Source: Lingula anatina (Eukaryota; Brachiopoda; Lingulata; Lingulida; Lingulidae). From it: DNA of 64,000 nt. The notes under the pieces are model-generated. The model had not been told where the DNA came from. It ran no database searches and was given only the letters and a program-made list of their open reading frames with translations. Position numbers and translations under genes: made by a program. The DNA lies in the NCBI RefSeq assembly GCF_001039355.2, contig NW_019773670.1, positions 214,926-278,925 of the forward strand, written 5' to 3'. Shown in pieces: positions 24,201-36,890 of the stretch; the first letter of the stretch is position 1; each line of letters opens with the position of its first letter.

Positions 24201-26269
24201 TTTGGAGTGGCCAACTTGTCCCCAGAAGATCCTGACATTTTAGAAGAATTACAGACCATGAAGGCATTAATATTATCGCGCAGGGATGCTCGTGAAAGGT
24301 ACTTTTGTATGCAAGGATTGCCATTGAACTCACTGTGTACATGCTTACATTCAAATGTTCAAGATGAGATAACATCTTAAGTGCCAAATGCAGTACTATA
24401 ACTATAATGTCATAATTTGTGTTTAATCTCTTTCGCTGATGTGAATTCTTAATATTTTGGTTTCTTGTTTTGATGGTTGCAAAAATAGCCTGCACCACTT
24501 TGATAAAATTACTTGCCAGCTGTCAATTCAACAATGTGATGCAAACTCAAACTGGCTAGTGAATGGTACATTTTTTTTATATTTGATACATTAAGTTTCC
24601 ATCATGACAGACCGTACAAAGCTGCCATTCAGTCAGTCACATGAAATCAAACAGCTAATTGGACCCACTTTTGTCTTTGTCAATACAGTGCCAGTTCTGT
24701 TGTTTACAACAAATTTATATTATACCTATTGTTTCTATGCCTTTCTCCATTACTTTCCTTCTGTATTGGTAAGGCTTTCATTTTTTCAGACCAATCATCT
24801 ATATAGCTGTCAAGAAGCACAATGCAAATGACAGAGACTTGGACAAACTAACCAAGTTTATAGTATATTTATTGGTAAGTACCTTAAAAAGTGTGAAGCG
24901 TTTTTTTATTTTTTAAATCAGTCATGGGGATCTTCTGCCATTTAACATTCAGGATATCTGTGCAGATCTTACAGGCTTGTAGCAGGGAATTTCAAAGGTT
25001 TTTTTCTGAATAAGTGGAACTTTTACCATTAAATGTTCAAGTACCTATTTCAAATTTTACTGAAAGCAGACCTTCTCCTGGCAAAAATGGCGATTTCTAT
25101 GACACCCCCCCTGAACCCCCCTTAGACTATGGGCCAGTCCTATATGTCAAAGTGGCAATGGTGTGGTATAAATCTTTTTTCTGTTTTCATTGGAATTCCT
25201 GCTCGTAACCATGCTTTATATAGAACCTTCTGTATATTTTTCTGTGATTTATAAAGTGCCCAGACAAATTATTCATTAATATGAAGGTGTTGTTACCCTG
25301 GTTAATCATCATCTTATTATTCCACAACTGTTAACTGTTTTCAAACTTAAATTTTGATAAATAGAATTACTTTATTGTATTGTATTGTATTGTATTGTAT
25401 TGTATTGTATTGTATTGTATTGTATTGTATTGTATTGTATTGTATTGTATTGTATTGCTTAGCTTTGTTGTATTGTATTGTATTGCATTGCATTATTTCA
25501 TTATTTCAGCTGCATATATAAAGCACTTAATAATTAACAGATATTTCATTTATAGGAAACTGTTATGGTTTATTTTACAGGAAACAGCATGCAGAAAGTG
25601 CAATGAAGAAATCATAGACAACATTTGTGTGGTATTTGACATGAAGGACTTCACAATGCAGTGTATGGACTATCAGTTTGTGAAAACATTAATATGGCTG
25701 CTTAGCAAGTACTTCCCAGAGAGGCTTGGTGTTTGTTTGATCATCAATGCCCCTATGTTGTTTTATGGATGCTGGACAGTAATTCAACCATGGTTTGTTA
25801 CCATTTTATATATATAAATTGTGCATATCACACTCGATTCCTTAACAGGGTGTTTAAAAAGTTCTATTATAAATAGGTGTTGGTTGCTTTTATATCTGGC
25901 CTTGTTAACATGCACATTTCTCATCAATAAGTGCATCACCCTTGTCTTGACAACAACAACAAAAAAAGGATATTTGGGTGACCCCAAGAATTATCAGTAT
26001 ATATAATTTGTAAAAAGTGATTTACATTGCATTCTCTTTGAAGTTAAAAAAGAAAAGAAAAGAAAAGAAAAAAAAAAAACATTTTGAAGTAGTATGTATT
26101 ATCAAAATCTACAGGATGTTCAGTTTTTAGTCAGAGTGACTACAAAAGTGTAATGGCCACATATCTTTGCAGGTTAAATGAGAAGACTGCCAGTAAAGTT
26201 GTGTTTGTAAACGATGACCAAGCTTTGAGTGAATACCTGTGTCCAGATGCACTTCCTCATGACCTATGA
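21227..26269 (+). CDS. CRAL-TRIO (Sec14-like) domain protein, 6 coding exons
   Basis: Exons: 21200-21292 (ATG at 21227), 22553-22579, 24102-24298, 24790-24874, 25581-25792, 26173-26269, giving 227 residues. An N-terminal helical region matches the CRAL-TRIO-N pattern (LHRFHKAFLGVDETFQAVLKC then NKWRREFGV). The lipid-binding domain follows: RPIIYIAVKKHNANDRDLDK, VVFDMKDFTMQCMDYQFVK, KYFPERLGVCLIINAPMLF, VIQPWLNEKTASKVVFV, and a C-terminus near LPHDL. Proteins of this fold bind or transfer a small lipid such as a phosphoinositide, tocopherol or retinoid; the ligand cannot be read here. It is little more than the bare domain, without GOLD, MSP or spectrin repeats. Exon 2 is a 27-base microexon. 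A longer N-terminus from 18798 is possible. Confidence 0.85.
21293..24101 (+). other. First two CRAL-TRIO gene introns
   Basis: These two introns flank the 27-base exon at 22553-22579. They are AT-rich with no recognised mobile element, and the open frames inside look random. Confidence 0.5.
25373..25457. repeat. (TATTG)17 pentanucleotide microsatellite
   Basis: Seventeen perfect TATTG units (85 bases) are followed by degenerate units to about 25493. The tract ends 123 bases before the CRAL-TRIO exon at 25581, close to the 3' splice site. Confidence 0.95.
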
Positions 26270-27010
26270 CCACACTGAACATGAGAGAAGCTTGTTTCCG
26301 ATCCTTGTTTACTATGAAGCCTCAGATCAAGTTTATTTAGATGCCCCAGCAGACAGCTAGGTGACATGATGGACCACAAGAATCTGAAACTCAGGGGGAT
26401 TATTGAATCTACAGGATGCTGGTCTGCTTTGTGATCTATATTGCAGACTTGTATAAATGCAATAATGATTGTTTAGATCAAAAACAGCAGTTTTTTTTCA
26501 TATTTTCGGATTAAACGTTGATGTCATACTAAATTTGAATTTATGTATGGAATGTGATAGAAGTAGATTATTACAGTTTTATTTCATATATTATACAATT
26601 AGTTGGAGGTAGGTAGTATCACAGGTTTCTACAAGTAGAACTTTATTATAATTTTTTTATCCAATTTTTTAGACATTGCAACTTAATTGTTAAATTGTCC
26701 AGTTTTGTTGACATCGACAGTTGATGCATTTTGTGTGCAATTGTTTTTTATTAGATCCACAATGTGATCTGTGTAAATCCTAGTATACATTAACAAAGTA
26801 ATTGCATTTGTTTTAGTATTTTATCATCAGCCAACAACTGTAATGTAGGCATTGACAGGTTTTACTTTGTCAAGCATTCAATTTGTTATTTACTAAGCTC
26901 TGAATGTGTACATATTGTTACTTAGAGCCACAAGTACAAGAACATATAAGCACAGCAAAGTTGACACATTATATGATGCCAAATAAAATTATTATAAAAT
27001 GTAGTATATA
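26270..27010 (+). other. Probable 3'UTR of the CRAL-TRIO gene
   Basis: Follows the TGA ending at 26269. The clearest polyadenylation hexamer is AATAAA at 26982-26987, in an A/T-rich context. No open frame of interest is present. Confidence 0.5.
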
Positions 27011-29847
27011 AAGCTTATAATAATTGCGTTATACGATGTCCTTGAAAGCTAAACTGTTGTTATGATGACATTTTACTGGTACCAGTAGTTGATCTCATCC
27101 CCCCAACTTATAAGATCTGAATGTTTGACAGAGAACTTTAGGCAGTGTACCACAGACTAGTTTGCACTGATGACACTAGATGGCATAGGTGCTTTCTTTT
27201 GGGAAGTGTTTAATATCAGTCTACCATATCAGGTGGATATATAGATCATTTGCCTTAAGAGTAGTTAGAACCATCATGTGGAAGGTACCCGCTACCAAGA
27301 ATCTACAGCTGCCTGATATTGTAGACAGGGGGCAGCACATTCTTTAGTTCACAAGACACTAGGTGGGGTTGGTGTCAAAAGTTCTTGGTAGATTGTCAAA
27401 AGCTTTCTGTCAAGCTCTTGTATTTGAAAAGTTAAGTATCACTTAAATGATTCATTCAATACATTATACATGTTGTGTAGATGTACCATTGTTACAGTAT
27501 ATTACATTTTTGAGAGGATTTAGATTTTGACGAAAATGTTCCAAACTGGATTAGAAAATTAAGAAGTACAGTGTGTGTGCCATGTACCTGTGTTGTGTTT
27601 ATTTCATAATTATTTAAGTATTGATTAAATAGCAATTCAATATGTTGAGAAAATATCATCTTAGTGTGAGTATTGGTTTACATGGTCAGATTGGTTTCTG
27701 GAGCAAGTCATTCCTCTGAAATCTGGATGACAGCGTTGTTGTATCTTCTGATTGTATCTCAGAGGACGTAGGCATTCAGCTATTAAATTACATAATAAAA
27801 TAATTATTGGCCTTGGCTGAGGTAAGTTTGCCATTTTGCGAAGCTCATAAAAGCATTATTGATATCACTTTTCTGAGGTCTGCAAAACAACATAACAACT
27901 TTCAAATTGGTCAGTAATTGAGTGTATAGTATTCCATATAACTATTTGACTTGCAGTTTATCTGTTTCATACCCATAAGTGGAGAAAACTTTTATGAAGT
28001 CAGAGCTGCATCTGTATTGTACAATACCCCAAGTGTTGATCATACATTGGGAAAGAAACTCAATGTAAGCATTCTGGTATTTATTTTCATCAACTACTAT
28101 TTTCTCCATTTGGGCTGTCTTTTCTCATGGACATGCACTGAAAAGAATTTTATTATTAATTACAAGTAACTCACAAGATCTCACTTGAATCTCTTTCAAT
28201 GTAAATCCTATCTCTATTTTGATAGCCCTTCCACTTGGGCCTAAAAAGCTTAGTTTATTTGTAGAACAGTTTCATTAGCTATGTTATTGTAATAGACTTG
28301 TGAAGATTCTTTTTGTCTATAGCTACTTATATTAGTCTGATCTTACCATCCAATATTTCATCTGCTTATATATACTATCATGACTAATATAAGTAGCTAT
28401 AGACAAAAGAATCTTCACAAGTCTATTGGTTTATTTGCATTTTAATATTAAATTGAATTATGAATGTGTTCAATCTATTTTTATCTCTGTGACATTCTTT
28501 TATCTACGTGTTATACACTAAAAGGTTTTAGATATTAGATAACCTAAAATTTATTGAAGTAAAATATTTAATAATTTTTTCGTTTTAAAGATTGTTTAAT
28601 GGGTGGATTAAAAAAAATCTATTCAGAGTAATTTTGCTTATTGGTAGTTGACAGTTAATTTTCTTTTAGTTTATCAGTGCACTAATTTTTCATTCAGTTG
28701 ACTAGTTTGGGTTTCTGTTTAGCACTAACACTGAATAAATTCATTTCAATTTTTGTCTTTTTTAGTAGTATTTCTCCCAATGGATATAGGAAAACTAGCC
28801 TAGAAATAGCATTCCTTGCACCAAAACTTTTACAACTCGATAAATTTCAACAAATAAAATGTAAGCAACTAGGCTTAATATTCAGGCAAGCTACTGCTTT
28901 ACTGAAAACAAGCTTACAGTTCAGCTTCAGTAACATTTTATTCAGTACAGTTTGAGAAAAGATCACAATCATATGATTCTATATACCAGTTACAGAGTAT
29001 GAAAAAAGAAATACGAGTTTCATAAGCTACGCAAAACATACTAAGCCATTTAAGACATCCTTTCCAGTTGGCATTCAGACATAGATGAAAGAAAAAAAAT
29101 CGGAATAAAGCACAATACAAAATATTTCAGAAAATGAAATGATCTCCTTAATCAATTGAATAGCATCACAAGTTGATGTCAGACCAGACAAAGCGACTTG
29201 ATCACCTGAATGAGTATTTTCACAACTTTGAGGTCATTTGCACTTAACAGAAAAGCATACAGCCAGCACCAACATGCTTCTATCAATACCTTACATATAT
29301 GAATATGGTCAAAATCAAGTCACAGTTGATTAAGGTCTTCATGCACCCAGAACTTGGAGACCTGCTTGTCAATTAATTTCAAGGAGATCGAGGAACCCAC
29401 AATGGAATAGAACAATATCAAGACTGTTTTACTTGCAGAGGAAGAACCAAGGAGCTCATTTGTATCAAAATGTCCACTTACATGAGAAGTAAATATAATT
29501 TCTATGGCTTCCGTTCCAACCACTTTTGGACAACTTTCTTATTGTTGATACAATTTTTGTTACTATGTTCATATACAATATTGCACCCAGATCATTATTT
29601 ATTTCATGACAAACCTGCAAATGGCTGGCCTGACAAACAAAGGAACCCTTATAATTAGTTCTAATAAAGGCATGCAAAAAATAAAGGAAAACAATTACAA
29701 TAGTTAAAAAATTTTTTCAAAAAAATGTCCATAACCCACTTGGTCCACATTGCACCCTTTGTGTAAGGTCGACTCCTCTCTATCAGTATAAATCTCACTG
29801 TGGGTAGAAGAATCAACATACATCACTCTGATACCCAGGGTGTCTTA
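27011..29847. other. Intergenic stretch with one long hairpin
   Basis: No coding exon can be supported. The only structured element I found is the inverted repeat at 28291-28427. The small open frames, for example near 28700-28950, have random-looking translations. Confidence 0.5.
28291..28427. repeat. Near-perfect inverted repeat (about 46-bp arms, 44-bp loop)
   Basis: The left arm 28291-28337 and right arm 28382-28427 are reverse complements with a single one-base length difference in a T run. The spacer is 28338-28381. The arms would fold into a long, almost perfect stem. No terminal motif of a known transposon or target-site duplication was evident. Confidence 0.9.
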
Positions 29848-29977
29848 GGGCTCATTCCCAGTAACACTGTTGGTCTACGTAGATCAACCTAGCTCCACAG
29901 GGACTCTTACTGGATGTAATCAGGTTAAAAGATTACCACGCCACACGTAGGCAGATAATTACATTGGAAATAAGCCC
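29848..29977. mobile_element. Short MITE with GGGCTYATTYCC ends and TTA flanks
   Basis: The ends GGGCTCATTCCC and (reverse-complemented right end) GGGCTTATTTCC form a 12-bp terminal inverted repeat. TTA lies directly outside both ends. The element is 130 bp, non-coding and partly palindromic. End sequence and flank resemble the larger foldback elements at 37730, 46379, 52513 and 54765. A TTA/TAA target duplication is typical of PIF/Harbinger transposons; the superfamily is inferred. Confidence 0.65.
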
Positions 29978-32728
29978 TTAGTGTAGCTCTGTGCTTGTTC
30001 TTCTACAGTTATTTCATAAATGAACTCACTTCTTAATTTCAAGTATACAAATGCACTGAAAATAGCGAACGGTATTTTTTTGTTTCTAATATTGGTACTG
30101 CTTTACCCTATTTTTCACATAATATATGTATGTATGAACTGTTAATGAAGTATTATTAAACCATTATTGATATCCTTTTTTGTATATTATATCACTCTTA
30201 ATCCACACTGACGTGTTTTGATGGATGATAGTTTTGTTCTGCTTAACAGTATGGTTTACAAAAAAGGGTGTACAATTGCCAGACCTGAAAACTGAAATTT
30301 GTTCAAACACCCCAATGCATTAAAAAAAATTGCCTGCTGATCTCAATGAGACTGTTTCATTCTAATCTACACTAACTCAACACTTGTGTACCAGTGTCTG
30401 CGTCCTCCAGTTAAATTTTAGTCACTGTGAGACAGGCATGTTATTGGAGACCACAGAATCCAGACTGATACTTCACAAACTATTCTTTATGGTACTCTGT
30501 ATGCATTGATGTTGCATATGCCATACTTTATGTACTGAAACTAAATAACTAGCCCAGCTACAAATACAGAACTACATCTCCCACCGTTGGCACCATATGC
30601 ACAAGTGTTTCCCCATTCTTGTAAAATCACAGAAATATGGGCTGCAATACAACATGCTAACACAGACCAATTTCATTCGAGCCAGAACCAAAGATGCAAA
30701 TAATTGATAATCAAATAGTGCAGCCCAGTCTTAAGGTAAAGGAGACCTCTTAATCATGCTTACAATACATCACTTGTAATTGTAAGAACTTTTTATAGTG
30801 GCACACACATAAATAAATGTTAAGATTCACATCTTTCATTTATGACAATTCTAAAAATATCAGCCAAAGTAATAAATTTAAAATTAAAATTTTACTGGCA
30901 TCTCTCTCTACTTGCCACTGTACTTGCTTTAGATATTGGAGTTGTGGCTTCACACAAACACAGTGAACTACACTTTAACAAAGACTATACATCTACCAAG
31001 ATGCACGCAATTTGTGGCATAAAGTTCCCCATTACTTACCTCTTCATACAAAATGTACATATCCAATATAATATCAAACATTTCAAAGTTACCACAATTC
31101 AATATCATAGTATTACAACACAGGGATACCCATGGCATCAAAGTCTAATGATTACGAGTGCAATGTATAAATTGATAGTAAACCAAACATTTACCAAAGA
31201 CCATTACTATATGTCACTTAAAAGGTAACAGTGTGGTGTTAACATTAAAATAAAAATTGTCCCTTAAATTAATTTTGTGCCTATTCTATTGTTCTATGTT
31301 GTACCTGATACGTGAACATTACAGATTGTACAGTTACTGTAATGTTATACTGTTTGATGAGATTGTCTGTGTACTTAGTAGTGACAATGACAATATGTTC
31401 CTACCACACAGTATCTAAGCATACTATTGCAGACATGAGCCTGGTTTTTTTTTTTTTTAATTATCCTAATCTGCTGGGGGCCTGGTGTTGCCTAAGATCT
31501 CATTTGAATTTCATGAAAAATCTCGAAATCCCGTGGAAAAATTACATCTGAGGTTCGAGCACAAAATCATCAGAAGACCCTCCATGTGAGGCATAATCAC
31601 ATTTTGTTCAACCAACTGACCAGAGCAACTAGATTGTCTTTATGAACATAAATAATTTTAATCCAAAAAATTTCATTCCTAATTTGTGAATAATAATTGT
31701 GATACTCACAAAATGGAACCATGCTTCACTGCTATATGAGCCATTTAATATGCCTTTTTCAGGGATGAGACCCACCAATGCCACCCAAAAAAAAAGCCAA
31801 AATTTCCCGACATTCGAAAGATCTCATCCCTTTCATGACGTAATCCCTTTCTTTTTCAGTACTGACTATGGTGGAATTAAAGGCAAATCAGTTTTTACAG
31901 GAAGAATACATCTGATGACTCATTGTGCTGCATACCTGCTTTAAACATTATCTGCATGATGTAATGTGCAATCTCAATGCTTTGTGTGCTCTTCAGATGA
32001 GAAAAACATCTCGACTTTTTCTAGCCAAGTACATTTTAGCCAAATACTTCACATTTTACAAACAAGCTAAGGTAAATGTAAAATATTTCACCAAATGGTT
32101 AAAATTTTCCAAAAAGCTATGGAAATCTATCTTTTCTACACACACCTTCTTTGGCAAAATGTAACTTTGTTGTAGTGAAGCCTGGAGGATGCTTACAAAT
32201 TCTGAACAAATACATCAACAGAACTACCAAACATTACAACAACAGCCATTGCAATATTATTCCATGGATGGTATTACTGTCACTGGCATTTGTTCCCAGT
32301 TCCACAGCAACCCACAGAGTTGATTTCACTTTAAAAAATATGATTACCACAATGGTACTCAATACTTGTATGTTGTTGTAATCTGAAGAAAATTCCAGTT
32401 TCTACCTCTGCAATGCCAGCAGACCTTCAAGATTCATGCTATTCTACATGTTTAAATATATGTATATATAATAATGCAAGGTGCTCACTATATCACATAC
32501 AAGTAGCATTTTTTATGTTCTCCAACCCTCCACTGTAGTTTTCACCCTGAACACTTTGTAATGCCCCTTCTCATGATAGTAATGCCCATTTCCATGAAAC
32601 TAATGTCTTGCCACTAGACTATGTCAAAATGACCAATTATACCACAAGCCAGAGTCACTTCATCCTCAAACCCACCATGGCCATGTGTGTACAAGTAGCC
32701 TTCAGTTACAATCAAATTATATAATGGC
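29978..32728 (-). other. 3'UTR of the phosphatase gene and/or intergenic
   Basis: Extends downstream of the minus-strand stop at 32729. I could not decide which of several minus-strand AATAAA-like hexamers ends the transcript. The longest open frame here (30842-31228, plus) has no recognisable domain and is probably fortuitous. Confidence 0.4.
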
Positions 32729-35700
32729 TCAAGCAACGATGTTCATGTAGTGAAAAAGATAATGACACCACTCCGCTGCCACCCAAGTCATGGCTGTATA
32801 AGTGAAAAATTTAGTTGGGATGTCCACATCAAAAGGAGCCGCTTCCTTCACTGGTACCGAGGACGTGCCTCCTTCCCTGTCCACCTCTGTGTCTCGCGTG
32901 TTCTCATCATCTTCTTCCTCTTTCGCATCTTTCTTCTTGATCTCTGAGGTTTTCTTCACTTTTTCAGGCTGAAAAAAAGTGTCAAAGTTCTATACAGTAA
33001 GATTAAAAACAGAGATATTGAAAACATGGTTTTGGACATCTAGGTCTGGTACAATCATGTTTTTTAAAAATCATATACTAAAAGAGATTGACACGACTCC
33101 TTCCACAAAACAGCACTGTAAATTTAATCTTTTGTTGTGTGGCTTCGTGGAAAATGAGCAAAAAGACATATCACTTACAAGGATGAGACTGTCATTTATT
33201 AAAAAAAGTAGGAAAATATGGCGCCTAGGCCAATAATAATTTTGACTCCCAAAAAGTTGGAAATCTGCCGTAATTAATTTGATCATTCATTTGCTGGCCC
33301 AGAGGCTAAATCCAGACCTTCACATACGTAGCTTTCTTTACCTTCAAGTTTCAAGAACATTACTGTAATAATTCATATACAAATGCATTTAAGAAGTAAT
33401 ATTCTTTCATACATTATTATCTATTACAATACTTATCCTGCCCACTTACATAAACTGGAGGTAGTTTGAAACCAGGGCAGTAGTGTTTTGTTAACTGCAC
33501 GCTATTCTTTGCATAGTCAGCGTGACTGTAGGCTGGAATATGAAACAACTGGCAGATCTGGAATATTGACGACCGCACCACGGACTTCACAATTGAACGT
33601 GTCAGTAACACCACTGGGAAACCTAAAACAGAGGGACACACATTTCACTGGAAATTTGTGACACAAACTTTAACGTGTTAGCATTTATAGAGACTGGAAA
33701 CATCTAGTAAGTCAATTAAAAAAAACTATTTAAAGGAGCATTTTTGATTTGGTTATCATTAACTAATTACAGGAAAGAACTTAAACATTACTAGAACCAT
33801 TTTGGCAGTTTCACAATACAAAAACTCCTATCTTCTTATAGATACCAGTACCCTTTCCAATTCCTACCATCGCTGCAGCATTAGAGGACACACACACATG
33901 CACCACACGCATGCATGCACGTACACACACGTACACACACACAGTATTTCAACATTCCTAATACCTATTAATATTCTGGCTAGTGCCATGATAACAATAC
34001 TGTTCACACTGGTGTTGTCTGTGGTCTGCTCTAGGAGTGCTGACACAATGGAGTGTTGACCCACGGTACGATGTCTGGCTACCACCACACCAAATGCTAC
34101 ACTGCCTGTGACTACCTGCATACAACACAACAAGACAACAGACATGGTTATCATTATACATACAGACTTTCCTATTATTCTTGTTGATATGGTTCTGTGC
34201 AATTAGACAAAATTTAGAGTAAACTTGTCTAGTATTAAGGGTGAACCTTTATTAAGTGATATGAACAATTAAGGCAACTTTTTTTACATTTAAGTTTTGA
34301 GATCAACCATTCAGATGTTTTAGAAAACCGGATGACATACAGCATAAAAGAGTGGTGATTACTGGATTACCCAACATAAGTAATTTGAAAAATAACCTAT
34401 ATCATGACATGAGTAACTAAAAAAGACAAAATAAACTATCCAACATGACTCTTTAAAGCATATCTTACCGTGTCAGCAAAGGAGAGTGTGGGAGGATCTG
34501 ACCTTGGATGAATTGCTAGGAGCACCATGAAGAATACAAAACTCTGCAGGATCACTGGAAGAATAAGGTTATGTGTTGACATCTGACACAACAGTAAATC
34601 ATAGTCATTCATAGATACCACCATGTATAACTTTTGACATAAAAATTACAAAGCTAAAATGTATAAAAATAGGGATGGAAAAAAAAACAAAACAAAGTGA
34701 GTTAGGGAAATAGAAAGTTTTTTTTATTTACAGCATGCCACTGAAAACCAATAAAAATACTCAAAGACTTACCATGTGGAGCGTATCCAATGTAGTGATC
34801 CAAATAATCATCAGTTTGTACGAATATTGAGAGTAGGAGCACCCCAACTGTCCCCCCAACCACTATATCTGCTGGACTGTGAACTCCTAGGTAGAACCTG
34901 CTGAACATCACCGAGAATGACCCTGAAACACAGTATGATACAGTTAGTAAAAATAATAAATAAAAAAAGATGAACTTGAAAGTATCCAAAACATCCACTG
35001 AGAGAAACCTGTAGTTTTCATACAAAGAATGCATATATACCTCTATACTAAATCATAAATGGCTGATATCAAAACAGATTGTTTGTTATGATATCTGTAT
35101 GTTCATATAAGAGTCAGCAAAATCCTGCCCGTGGTGACAAAATGCAACAATCCCCAACTTTTGTCATAAAAGAGTGGGGATAATGATTCATAAAACAGAA
35201 TTGCGAGCATGAAGTTTGAACTACCACAGTAGTGTCTTAGAACTGAGGGTCAGTTGAATATATTGGCAATATTACAGAGCAACTAAATGAGGCTCAGTGG
35301 AGTGATGTGGTATAGCCTTTATATTGCAAAGGTACAAAACAGTCCAAAGAAGTTCAGCTGGGTGAAATGGTAACTTATTTATTTACAGATTGCAATGATG
35401 CAGAACAACACAATGAGGCTCAGTAGGGTGAAGTGGTAATACTTACAGAATGCAATGATGCAGAACAACACAATGAGGCTCAGTGGGGTGAAGTGGTAGT
35501 GAACATAGCAGTAAATCCAGATGTACCAGGGTAACACTACACCCAGGATGGAATGAAGACTGGGCATGGCCCTGAAAGAAAAATGTCAAAATGATATTTT
35601 TCTATGTTAGCAGTTTTTCTTGCATTGAAGGAGCATTTTGGAAAATTTATGTAATCATAATCAACAAGTATTCCAGTCTCAGATATTTTTGTATGACCAT

Positions 35701-36492
35701 TATCATCGAGTTCCAAACTCACAAATAACCTTTAAATATCTTCTTCAAATCACTCTCCTTGGCTTAAACTGAATGATGACCTATTACATTGTCCATGTAG
35801 ACACAAAGTAATCATACAAATACATTTTTGATCAGAGGTAATAATATCATTACACTAAAAGAATGTGACATGTCTATAATACATCACTGCAGCCTTCCAT
35901 AAAAACAGGGAGAAAAAGAAAAAGACAAAATAACAAAAATCATTTGTTTTCAACAATATATGTGTCATAATGTTCAAAGAATCCTAATATACAATAATTT
36001 TTGTACTAGGTAACCCATTTCAACCTAGTTCAACGTTATTCATTTATTAACGTTATTCAGTTATGCACATAATCCACAGAGTTATAGAGAAAAAAAAATG
36101 AAAGTAAACAAGTTGTCAAGCTCACTTACCAGTCATATGCTTGTTCAAGGACTTGCACAGGAGGATGTGGCGGCCGGGGCAATCTCAGCAAGTTCTGAAA
36201 ATTTGTTAGAAAAAGTCATTAAAATCTTGAGATACTTAATTCTAAGACATAAAAGAGAAGTTGCATTTACAAATTTGGATAAAAGTTCTGTCAGAATGAA
36301 AAGAATTCAAGTAGTTACTGTGACACAATGTAGAAAAAAAAACCTTTCATTAAAAACTTTATTTATTCTATAATTTAAAATTTTTAATATTTTTTTAAAA
36401 AATTAATAGACTTATTCAGCTTTCTATAGATTAAAATGTTTACAGCTAAAAATATCAATAACTCATATCAATCAATATTAAAAGATAAATTT

Positions 36493-36536
<44 letters not shown>

Positions 36537-36852
36537 ATGTTGCAGTAAAATAGAGTAGTACTTCATTCCCACACATCTATTATGAACAAATCACTTTCAG
36601 TATTCCTTTTTGAGATGTTTATACTAGTATTCAGCAATTTTTTCATCAACACCCAATTTTCACCAATATCGCTAATCACACTTTACAGATTTTACATTTA
36701 AACTGATGTTATATTCACCATCATTATCGATGTAATAATTTATTTTTCTTCTTTTTTTTCAATTAAAATCAGGGAAATCATATTCAGCCAGCATTCAAAC
36801 TCTAAAGACATCTAGTCCCAAAAGCCTTTTTCAGTTTCTTTTATTACTTTTC

Positions 36853-36890
<38 letters not shown>

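Noticed and set aside
25380-25580. Extension of the CRAL-TRIO exon upstream into the TATTG array
   Set aside because: The frame is open only because the pentanucleotide repeat lacks stops. The acceptor TTTTACAG before 25581 and the conserved domain sequence set the exon start.
30842-31228. 128-residue plus-strand open frame
   Set aside because: No domain, signal or codon pattern was recognised, and the sequence is AT-rich. It lies antisense in the downstream region of the phosphatase gene. A chance frame is more likely.
35379-35446. Read-through end of phosphatase exon 6 as the normal coding end
   Set aside because: It would end in a stop before the third catalytic motif. The GTAAGT donor at 35446 joins cleanly to the exon with the SRFYLGVHSPAD motif.
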